Shown one piece after another: positions 22,418 to 34,400 of a stretch of 64,000 nt of DNA. The stretch comes from Lepidonotus clava (lineage: Eukaryota; Annelida; Polychaeta; Phyllodocida; Polynoidae). Each line of letters starts with the position of its first letter. Position 1 is the first letter of the stretch. Location of the stretch: contig OW387139.1 of assembly GCA_936440205.1 (NCBI GenBank), positions 1,973,596-2,037,595 of the forward strand, read 5' to 3'. Both the position numbers and the translations under genes were made by a program. The notes below the pieces were generated by a model. That model saw only the letters and a program-made list of their open reading frames with translations, did no database searches and was not told the origin of the DNA.

Positions 22418-25400
22418 CTGGAAACAGACGCTCTTCATTTTAGTTACAGACCCTGGGGAAGGAAATCGGGTATTGTGCTTGCCTTTTGCCTGGGGAGGGA
22501 AATAGCTTACGGGTAAAAAGATGTGACCCAGTCGTGTATTATTATTTTCAGGGCTGCTTTGGAGCCTTGGTAGGAAAGGGGGAGAAATAAGCGCGGAGAA
22601 AACTATGATGGCAGAGTACTGATGGCATTGACAAGGTAAAGAGCTTGGGGTATAACATATACATCACACCGATGGGAGAAAGGCCAAAAACAATGCAGCT
22701 AATCAACCAGTGTCAGTTAAAAACCATCATCAAGGCATAAAGGATGCTTAACAAAGAGCAAAAAAAGGCTGGTAATCACTAACAAATACAAAATAATGAG
22801 GCAATTTGCTGAGTACACGAGGAAACAGACTGGGTTAAAAATCACTGCTACCTACCTTTAACAACAAACAGTATGTTCTATGCAAGTACAGCATTAGAGC
22901 AATTTGAGTAATTTATATGAAATACAGCTTATAATAGAAGCTGTTACTCACGATGTTGGGGACGAGCTGGGGTCGCGACATCTGGACCTGTCTGACGGCC
23001 TGGAAGACGTCCACGTCCTGCTCCACGTCCATCATGTCAATAACGTAGTCCAAGGCACAGTACAGGCCGCACCGGTCTACACCATATCTGAAAGTTACAT
23101 ATAATAATGCTATGTTTAAACTGCAATTTAGTGCACTGTAACTTACATAATCATTATGCATGTATAACTTACTTCTTAGCTGTATATTACACATCATGGT
23201 CAAAGTACTTAAGTTTTTAAGATTCAAATGACAGGGCTCACTACAGCCTTAGGGAACTATGATGTTGTTGGACCAAATGAATATCATAGAAATACAATTT
23301 AAAGATGTGCTTGTACACTTCATAGTACAATTATTAGCTGATTATTAATTACAATACACTTTGATATTTAAAACCGAAAGCAAAATAGTCCTTGTGCATG
23401 CTACATTTTTCATAATTCATCTATCCTGGTGATTACAAACTTGCAGAGTATATTTTGATAACAATTTCTCTGGGCTTGATTCTAATTATCTCTAAATAGC
23501 TTGAAAGCTGCTGATTTAAACCTAACTGTTTTGTGTTGCACAGTATACATATATAGACTGTAAAAAAGCTGTAAGACCTACTTGCACATGACGACGACGG
23601 TCTCGTCGCCTGACTGCTGCTGCCACTTCTTGACAGCCTCCTTCAGCCCGATCTGCTGCTTGGCCGGCAGCGGGGTTTGGTCGTTGGGCGGGAACTCAGC
23701 CACCGAGAAAACCATGACTTGACGTACATCCTTGTCCTATGGGAGGTTTAGAGACATAAGGGTTAGTTAGTTACAATAACACAGCGGGGTTTGGTCATAG
23801 GGCGGGAATTCAGCCACCGAGAACACCATGACTTGACGTAAATCCTTATCCTAAAGGATGTATATAGACATTAGGGTTAGTTAGTTACAATAACACAGTG
23901 GGTTTGGACATTTGGCGGGATATTGGCATTCAGTGAACAATAGCCCAGTTTCACGCCTCTTTGATTTTATACAATGCAAAACATTCAACAGTAAATCTTT
24001 GGTGGCCCTGCTCTTTATTGCATTATAACAGAAGTGGCCATTGCAGAAAAAACATCCAAAACACAAATCTATATGGAATTTCTCGCAAAAATTTATCTTA
24101 TGAAGTTACAACTTATTATCATTAGAATAAAAAACGTTACAGATAGATTTATTGGTGGGATAAGGACATGATAATCACCAAAATGTATTTATGTAACCAC
24201 ATCTGCACAATGCATTTTGATAATACAATGCATACACATGATGGTCATTGGGCAGAGGCACACCAGGTCAGAAATCAATAAGAGAAATACTCATGTCCCA
24301 TTTCTTTATCGTTCTTGTAAATTCCTCTTAATTGGGCAGTATTCCTACATCGTACCTTTTTCACTTTGAGCGTGAGCTCGCTGGTGGTGATTCCCTTGTC
24401 GTCGACCGACATCTTGGCGTTGTTGACAATGAGCGGTCCGAAGTTCATTGTGCCTCCCTGTTCTGGCCAGCATGGCGGGAACGACTGTGGACAAAGGAAG
24501 AAACATGGACTTATGTAAAAATTGGTTTGTTGTTTGTTATTGTAGCTAAATATCCAGTCTCTTGCCAGATTGCCTAAAGGTTCGATATACTTTATCACCC
24601 GCACAGCCGCCGAGCCATGCTTATTGTGTACAGGCTGTATTAACAGGCCGTATGCACCGCGGCATATTATCACTATTTTCTCAAGAATTTGACAATTGTT
24701 TGGGTGATGAAATAAAGAAGCACCTTAGGGGTCATCCTTGGGTGGCTGTACAACCCGTGGGGATACGTGACTATCCCTATGGGTCATACAGCTACCCTCG
24801 GAAGCCCCCCGCGGTGCTTCTTAATATATTACCAATATTTTGCCTTACACTAGGGGTGGGTTCAGGCTTAATATACCTTTTTTCCATATCTTTAAGAAAA
24901 TCTTAGCTTCCTTTAGGAACTCTAGAATTTCTTTCCTTTCAGTACTACGGAAGATACTGTTCAGAGACGATGAATGCCTCTATGTAGAACATGGATCAAA
25001 ATGATAGACTACTTTAAGTTCATTCATTTCCTCGCACGTATTGCTTATGGGCACCAATATGTGAAAATGCGAGTAGACAGAAAAAATAATATCAACATCA
25101 TCAAAAATATGCGATTGGAACAAGTAGAATTACAGCAGGAAGCCTGAAATCTACTCTCAATGCGAGGTGCAGTACAAAGATCTAACACGGCCAAACTATG
25201 TACTTCTACAGCATTAGGTGTTCCTCTTTTATCTTTTAGACGTCTCAATTCATCCCCTGATGACAGTAGATTGCGGAGGACCTCTAGGGCCTATACTGCC
25301 TATAGACCTGTGAGACACTAGACACTATAAAGGTCCTATACAGGGTACAGGTAGGGGCCGTCCATAAATGATGTCACACACTAGGGTGTGGGTGGGTAGG

Positions 25401-28400
25401 TTGAAAAATGTGACACTGCCTGAAGCAGGCCTTATTTTCATGTTCAGATTAGAGAATTTAGCGTGACAGGGGGGTTGGTGGGTCCTAAAAATACCCTGAA
25501 AAAGTGTGACATCATTTATGGATGGCCCCGTAGAGTGAAGGCTACTACAAGCCGGTGAGGAGGGCCGGGCAGGTCTCACAAAGCGGGGCACAGTCTATAG
25601 TATAGACGAGAGGACTAGAGAAAGGTCTTTTATTATATACAATCCTCTACAGGGCTAATTCCTGGGGCCATAGATCCTTAAATCCGACGACGTGGCCATT
25701 TCTTTAATTCTCCCTTCCACGGATAGCTAAATAACAGTATTTTATGCACCTGCAGGCTAATTTGGACTATTTCTGTCGACAAAAACACTGGAGAAACTAT
25801 AGAAAATAAATAAATAATTGTTACATTTCCATCTATAATGGATGGATTTTCAAACAAATCAGAAAATGATAACTGTACATGAATACTAAGAAAAAAATAA
25901 CAGTGGCTAGTTTTATTCAATGTTAATCTAAAAATGATGGTACAATTTATGAAAAGTCCTATGCTAGAACCTAGGGTTTTGTCGACATGCTACCCAGAAT
26001 ACATCCTGATCTAGGATAACCTGCAGGTGAAACTAACAAATTTGGCTATCCGTGGTTGGGAGAATTCAACAATGATGTGACATGAGTGTGAAAAGAGATG
26101 ACATTAGGTACTTATATAGCCTGTTTCGACAAGGGACATGACAGATTCTTAGGGACATATGCATGTTACATATTGGTTCAACCATAGAGATATCTTATCC
26201 ATCACTATGCCTTAACATACAGAGCAATTGCAAGCTCCGGCCATTTAGAAACTATATCTATTCCCTAAACGGGATGTGAGAGGGATACTTTTTCATGTAT
26301 TCAATTCAATTTAATTCAAGTTCCTTTATTGTAATGAATTTTGCAAGTATTTTTGTAAAAGCATAAAACTTCATACAAAGAGATAAAGAATATGAAATTT
26401 TTAAGAACTAAGATATTTCTACCGGAAACGCATGCTATTCAACTAAACCTATAACATACTATGAAATGGTGTGGTTCACGTGCGGTTAGTACAGAAGACC
26501 AACTCTGATCGCAGTGAACTCTAGATCAGGTGGAACACAAAAATAACATTGGTGACGTCTCTCTACACCAGGTGGCAGGACGAGTCAGTGAGTGCACACC
26601 TGTTAACCTACCCTACCCCCTCCCAGACCCCCCCCCCCCCTTCGGCCATACACATCCTCCCCTCTCCCCCTTAAGGGCTAGGCCCTATTACACTTCACGA
26701 CTTTGAGCTGCGATATCGGCTCTATAAGGAAATCACAGGAACTCCAAGAATATTTGAAATTTGCAACCTGGAGTATTTTACACGGGGCTAAAAAGAAATT
26801 GTGTTATTTATCTGTGACCTCGCCATAGTGCGGCCATGTCGTGTAGTGTAATATACCCTTTAGCTTTCAGGTTCTAGGCATCCCGGGCCTGCCTGCCTGC
26901 CGGACCTGACCTCGTCACGGGTCAAAGGTCAAAGGTCAAAGGTCAAAGGTGACATTTCCGGGACGTACGTCAGGACGTTACTGACTCACCAGGATCTAAC
27001 CAGCTGTGGGCCTAGACTCAGTACTCAGTAATCAGCTGAGGATTAGTCGTGAGGGGATCAACTGAGGGTTACTTAGGGTAGTCGTGAGGTGATGAGTTGA
27101 GGGTAGGGCCAGTAATGAGTTGGTGGTTAAGGCTGTATCACACTAACCGATTTTTTTCTTTTTCTATAATTCTTTTATTAAACCACATTCATACGAGATG
27201 TAGGTGAAATAAGAATTGTTACAAATATTAATAACAACATAATATTACATACATTTGTTTAAAGAGTTATTTTCTTTATCATGAGTTTATGATTAAGATT
27301 GAGTCTAATCTAGGTAAATCTTAGTAAATCTTGCATGAGTTTATGCGCAGATTTGCATAGGAATTGTAAGTTATATCATCAATATACAATCTCCGTAACA
27401 TCATTATTCAGAAGCATTACCATGCATATAACCAAAGATGTACAAAGATTTTACTCCCGATTTCAAAAGTAAGCAGTGGGAATATTGGCTAATTAAGGAT
27501 ATATTATATACCATAAAAAGGGCTTATAATTCTCTGTGTAATGCTATGTATGAGCTATAGTCCTTTGCTGTATGATTTATATTAAGTTATAAATAACCAA
27601 ATTAACAGTGGTCAAAATCGGCTAGTTGAATACAGCCTTAGGGGTAGTTGTGAGTGGACAGCTGAGGGCTACTTAGGGCACAGTTAAAGTAAAATAATAT
27701 CCATGACTAGGGTAGTGGTGAGGTGATCACAGAGTGTACCTCACGACCACCCCACCCCTCGGGGCGTCAACCCGGTACTACCACCTTACAACCACCTCAG
27801 GATACCTCAGGGGTTATTGTAGATTATCACTGTTTACGTCGTGCATTCCTGGGGTATTAAAATAAAGGGGACATCTCCCCCCTCACCCTAACCTCACCTC
27901 GTGAATTTAAAGCGCCTCTCCTACCCCCCCCCCCCCCGCCCCCCCCCCCCGCCCCCCCCCCCCCGCCTCACCCATCCCATGTCCTCTACATAGCGGCCAA
28001 CAGGCACGTAGGGCGGTCAGGTCGTGTACAGGGCCGCACCAGGATATATATAAATACGTATAAATACAGGATAAGACCCGGTCACAACATCGAACAACAT
28101 AGCCGTGAGCAAAGTGTCAAAGAGCTGTTTACATAGTTCCAGGATGAATTGGTATACCACACTATCAAAGGCTTCCATTTCACTAACCAAAGGTAAGGTT
28201 AGTTATCCGTGGCCCGTTTTGATGTTATTTTTTTATCAAAAGATTTGAAATTCTAAAATACAATTAAAAGAATAATTTAAAGATAATATAGTAAAGTTAT
28301 TGCATTTGTTGTGTCTGTAGTATCACCAGACACTCCCAAACTACCCTAAAGTAACAATGACTAGGCTATAAGCCTGTACTTCGCCCTTTCTTATAGAATA

Positions 28401-31400
28401 TAGGTCTAGAATCTTAAATTAGATACGCGAAATGGGGACCCCTCATCTAAGCCCCTTCTATTGGTTTATCATACAGAGCAATTTTCAACTCCTGCCATTC
28501 AAAAAACAGTGTGTGTGTGTGGGGGGGGGGGGGGAGTAGGAAGTGGGGGGTAAGTAGACCATGTCGGTCCTGGCAAACTAACTCTCAGATAATTAGGTAA
28601 AGTACGCCATCTCTTTATATAATGCTAGTAACATCGTTGAACAATGAAATTCAGCTGTAAGGGTGATCTGCCAAGTGAAAGGTTGACTCATAATAGTAAT
28701 TGTGATACTCAGATACAATATGACCAAAGAGACTTTACAGGTATGACAAAAGCATGATTCAATAAATGATTCAATCACTGATTGAATGGCACATGCAGAT
28801 TTATCTAGAAGAACACTTAATCATTGGCCAAAACACTAAGCCTTGGCTAAAAGCAGCTAACATTTCAAATAACCAAAGTTTATCCAATCAGAAATGAGCA
28901 GTTGGTTTTGTATCACTCATGGTGCTCCGACCAACTCGGGTACCAGTCTATCAAAGCTTGCGTCCTACGAGTCGTGGTGGCTGTGGTAGCTGAATACTAA
29001 TCGTGCACTAATAAAAACAGTTCTGTGTGAAGCCAGTCATGAAGTGGAAAGAACATCACAGTATATATACAACAAGAGACCAGCAAGCCCAACTTTCACA
29101 AGACTTAACACACACAGGCAGACTTAACAAAGAGCGAGGTTTGAGACCACGTCTGAACACGACAGGAACCGACCACCGACAAACACCAACATGACAGTTA
29201 CCGTGCAGTCAAAACCAGACACCCTTAACTCCTATAACATGTTTGACAAACTTAAATGTGAAAGCTCTCAGTTCATTTTTTTCAACTCAAAGAAATGAGT
29301 CAGAGAGACTTGCTATTAGACTTGGTTCCTTGCGAACAAGGGTGTGCCTGGTAAGATGTTTCTACAAGGTGGTCAGTGGTCGGTTGTGCCTTCTCCGCGT
29401 ACAAACCCGACTCGTATCTTACCTCTTTGTCGTCCCCTGCTTCCTCCACCTACACACAAGGTGACAGGGCATTAGTACGGTCTGCTCTCAGCCTTATGCA
29501 ACAACTAGTTGTTGACACAAATCACTAAATCACTTTGGTGCTTTTGACACCACACAAACAGTTCTCATCATCATAAAAATCTTCCTTGAAGAGGTATACA
29601 ACCTTTTCCTCACCCTTATGTAGGTGTCAATAACAACCATGTTAAGCTGTCTCCCAACTATAGGTCTCATTTTAATTCAATTTCCTGGCTCTAGGTCTCA
29701 CCCAAATCCCACCTCCCGGCTCTAGGCCTCACCTAAATCCCCCCTCACAGTTCTATGTTTCACCTGAATCTAGTGTATGCCAATAACGTCTGAGATCTGG
29801 ATATGTCCGGCGTATGTCAGACCTGAGCTGATCAATGCGTCTATATTCAAGTATTGAATGTCGGACAAATGTCCTCACAGCTCTATGCCTCACCCCAATC
29901 CCACGTCCCGGCTCTAGGTCTCACCCGAATCCCACCTCCCAGCTCTAGGCCTCACCCGAAGCCCCCCTCCTGGCTCTAGGCCTCACCCGAAGCCCCCCTC
30001 CTGGCTCTAGGCCTCACCCAAATCCCACCTCCCAGCTCTAGTTCTCACCCGAATCCCACCTCCTGGCTCTAGGCCTCACCCAAATCCCACCTCCCAGCTC
30101 TAGTTCTCACCCAAATCCCACCTCCCGGCTCTAGGTCTCACCCAAATCCCCCCTCCTGGCTCTAGTTCTCACCCTAATCCCACCTACCGGCTCTAAGCCT
30201 CACCCAAATCCCACCTCCCAGCTCTAGGCCTCACCCAAATCCCACCTCCCAGCTCTAGGCCTCACCTGAATCCCCCTTCCAGGCTCTAGGTCTCACCCGA
30301 ATCCCACCTCCCAGCTCTAGGTCTCACCCGAATCCCCCCTCCTGGTTCTAGTTCTCACCCTAATCCCACCTACCGGCTCTAAGCCTCACCCAAATCCCAC
30401 CTCCCAGCTCTAGGCCTCACCCAAATCCCACCTCCCAGCTCTAGGCCTCACCTGAATCCCCCTTCCAGGCTCTAGGTCTCACCCGAATCCCACCTCCCAG
30501 CTCTAGGTCTCACCCGAATCCCCCCTCCTGGCTCTAGGTCTCACCCAAATCCCACTTCCCAGCTCTAGGTCTCACCCGAATCCCCCCTCCTGGCTCTAGG
30601 TCTCACCCAAATCCCACCTACCGACTCTAGGTCTCACCCGAATCCCACTTCCTGGCTCTAGGTCTCACCTGAATCCCACTTCCTGGCTCTAGGTCTCACC
30701 CGAAGCCCACCTACCGGCTCTAGGTCTCACCTGAATCCCACCTCCTGGCTCTAGGTCTCACCTGAATCCCACCTCCCAGCTCTAGGTCTCACCCGAATCC
30801 CACTTCCTGGCTCTAGGTCTCACCCAAATCCCACCTACCGGCTCTAGGTCTCACCTGAATCCCACCTCCTGGCTCTAGGTCTCACCTGAATCCCACCTCC
30901 CAGCTCTAGGTCTCACCCGAATCCCACTTCCTGGCTCTAGGTCTCACCTGAATCCCACCTCCCAGCTCTATGTCTCACCTGAATCCCACCTCCTGGCTCT
31001 AGGCCTCACCCAAATCCCACCTCCCGGCTCTAGGTCTCACCCAAATCTCACCTCCAGGCTCTATGCCTCATCTGAATCCCACCTCCCAGCTCTCTTTTTC
31101 ACCCGAATCCCTACTCCCGGCTCTAGGTCTCACCTGAACCCACCTCCCGGATCTAGGTCTCACCCGAATCCCACCTCCCGGCTCTAGGCCTCACCCAAAT
31201 CCCATCTCCCGGCTCTAGGCCTCACCCCAATCCCACCTCCCGACCCTAGGCCTCACCCGAATCCCACCTCCTGGCTCTAGGTCTCACCTGAATCCTCCCT
31301 CCCAGCTCTAGGCCTCACCCGAATCCCCCCTCCCAGCTCTATGTCTCACCTGAACCCACCTCCCGTCTTTAGGTCTCACCCAAATCCCACCTCCCAGCTC

Positions 31401-34400
31401 TAGGCCTCACCCGAATCTCACATCCCGGCTCTATGCCTCCCCCGAATCCCATCTCCTGGCTCTAGGCCTCAACCAAATCCGATCTCCAAGCTCCAGCTCT
31501 TAGTCTTAGCCAAATGTCTTTTGATAGTTCATGACTTACCGAGTCTGTGCGCTTGTAGTCCTGGAGACAGATGACTGACGTACAGGAGTAGTCGTAGACC
31601 ATCCGCCAGAAGTCCACGCGGGTGTCAGGCAGAGGGGCCTGGGTGATGAGGAAGGCCTCGCGCTTGTAATAACCCTGATTGGGGAACAAGATGGGAAATA
31701 AGTTAAAGGTTAAAGATACAACTCTTCTCAGGAGCATGATTAACACATCTTGTAATGTAACTCACAATTAGTGAACACAAGAGGGGCACACTCTCAGAGA
31801 GCAAACCTCAGAAAAATGGCTCTAGACCCTTAAACTTGAGAGTGTACAGGGAAATTTCTTAAATTTGTTAGTACTACACATCAATTTCTTAAATTTGACA
31901 CATGACAGGGCAATAGATAAGGGAAATGCAATATAGGCTAGACCTACCTGTACAAATACGGCATTAATGTAGTCGGTCGTCCCATCTACCCGCGTCTGCA
32001 GGTACGGCCGGTAGTAAGTGGCTGAAAGGACATTTATAAATATCAGCTATCATGTTATGCTCTCTTTCCTCACAATAAAAACCAACAAGCCATTTCCTAC
32101 ACAGGTATGTTAGTCTCATACGCAGATCTGTTCTTTTTGTTCCAAATTAATTTCTGAAAAGATTCTACTTCCTGAACCAATTGTTACATTATTACTGTTA
32201 TTTTCTTCTTTGTATCTATATGCATAGACATAGGATATTTCATACAAAGCAAATAACTTTCGTTTTACCCAAGTTTTTGTCAACCAAATATATAATGTCT
32301 GCATGCTCAAAACGCACAGAAATACAGTTAGGCTTCCAAGTCCAAGTTACTTTAATCTCTGATATCTTCCTCAAAATTCATTTTGTGTACATATAGCATG
32401 ATTACTTTAGCAAAACTCATCATTTGCTCTAACATCCAGAATGTCTGAATTATTTACAGTGACCTGAAGTCACCCAATACAGGCTGTTCTCATGGTCTGA
32501 CCTGAACAAGTTACTTTGATCAGTGATGTTTTACTCAAACTTTCTGTCAGGGAGTCAAAAGCAATGTTGTGTCAAAATATGACAACATTTTGCTTTCTCA
32601 AATCACTATAAAAATATATTCTAAGAGTGTAACTTTAGCCATTGGGTTAATAGTTAATTTCAATAGTTGACCCAATTTTGACCCTACATTGCTTTTGGCT
32701 CCCTTTAAGACTGTTTCAGAAAAGTCTGTTTCAGATAAGGCTGTTTCAGATATGACTGTTTCAGATAATGCTGTCTCAGATAAGGCTGTTTCAGATAAGT
32801 CTGTTTCAGATAAGGCTGTTTCAGATAAGGCTGTTTCAGATAATCCTGTTTCAGATAAAGCTGTTTCAGATAAGGCTGTTTCAGATAATCCTGTTTCAGA
32901 TAAGGCTGTTTCAGATAAGGCTGTTTCAGATAAGGCTGTTTCAGATAAGGCTGTTTCAGATAAGGTTGTCCCTATGTTCTAACCTGGCAGGATGTCCTCT
33001 CTCCTGTTCTTGTTCTTGTTGCTCGACTTCAGGGCGGCCTCGAACTCGTGATCAGGGAAGTTCTGTTTGACCACGTCCAGAATCTGAAAACAAAATATAT
33101 TATCGTTAAGGTCTGAACTGAGAATTGTATTTATATATATACAAGATTCATAAGTGTATTTCATTGAGAGGCTCTCCAGAAATAAAAGTCTACCCCTACC
33201 TAATATTGCGGCCTAGCAAAATGCTATAGTGATTGTTGGTTTACTATTAGGCCTGTTTGTCTTTACTCTTCCTTCTTTTTTTTCTAGATTTTTGATAAAA
33301 GAGTGTGTCAACAGAATGCCCATTGACCCATTGAGGAAATCACGGAGGATATGTTTTTGCATCCAGCATCCTCTTCCTGGTCCCTTTCATTTTGACCTGA
33401 ATTTGTATCTATTTGGGAAGTTTTCTTATGTTAGTTTTATGCTAAGCCTGTTATTACTTACCCTGAGTTGTTGCAGTTTGGTGAAGTTAGTTTTACGCTA
33501 AGTCTCTCTGTGCTTACCCTGAGTTGTTGCTGCAGTTTTTTGAAGTCAGTTTTATGTTAAGTCTGTCATTGCTTACCCTGAATTGTTGTTGTTTGGTGAA
33601 GTCATTTTTACGTTAAGTCTATCATTACTTGCCTTGAGTTGTTGTTGCAGTTTTTTGAAGTCGGTTTTATGTTAAGTCTGTCATTGCTTACCCTGAATTG
33701 TTGTAGTTTTGGTGAAGTCATTTTTTACGTCAAGTCTATCATTACTTGCCTTGAGTTGTTGTTGCAGTTTGTTGAAGTCAGTGTTATGTTAAGTCTCTTT
33801 TTACTTACCCTGAGTTGTTGTTGTAGTTTGTTGATGTTGGTGGTGGGGTCAGGTTGTAACCACTCGGGGTAAATCTCGCTGAACTGGTAACAGGCGATGG
33901 TCGTCTGTCCCACTGTGACGGCCTCTAGTAGTGCGTCGTAGATAAAGTTATACTGGTCCTGGAATAGGCAGGGAAAACACAGTATTGATTATACTCATTT
34001 TACACAAAAATAATAGTTTATTGTCTCAAGTAAAGCATAAAACAGCAGGATACATCAGGATAGCCCCAGGGAAAGATTGTTTTCACTGAAGGGAGAGCAG
34101 CTAAAAAGTCTGAGTTAGTGAAAAGGACCGGTCATAGATTAAAGTTGACAAATTTTAAAAGTGAATAGATTATAATGGGCAAAACTTTCCATGACTTGTG
34201 ATCCACTCTAGCATCTTTCTTTTCCTTGCTCTGGCCATTTCATTGAGGGAATTTCCAACACTGGTATTGATCGAACAGAAAAAAGGACAACTCTGGTCAT
34301 GCCAACCTTCACACACGCTATGCCTGGCTAGCATCCATTGCCATTATCTTCTATCTCTTGTTTATCTAAGATCATAATGGCAAACATGTAGTTCGTATAT

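Noticed and set aside
29675-31505. CRISPR-like regular repeat
   Set aside because: 31-bp units are contiguous with no unique spacers, in a eukaryotic intron.
32689-33070. Frame encoding [10 protein letters not shown] repeats, and its shifted twin
   Set aside because: Translation of the 15-bp minisatellite in an RPTP intron, antisense to the gene.
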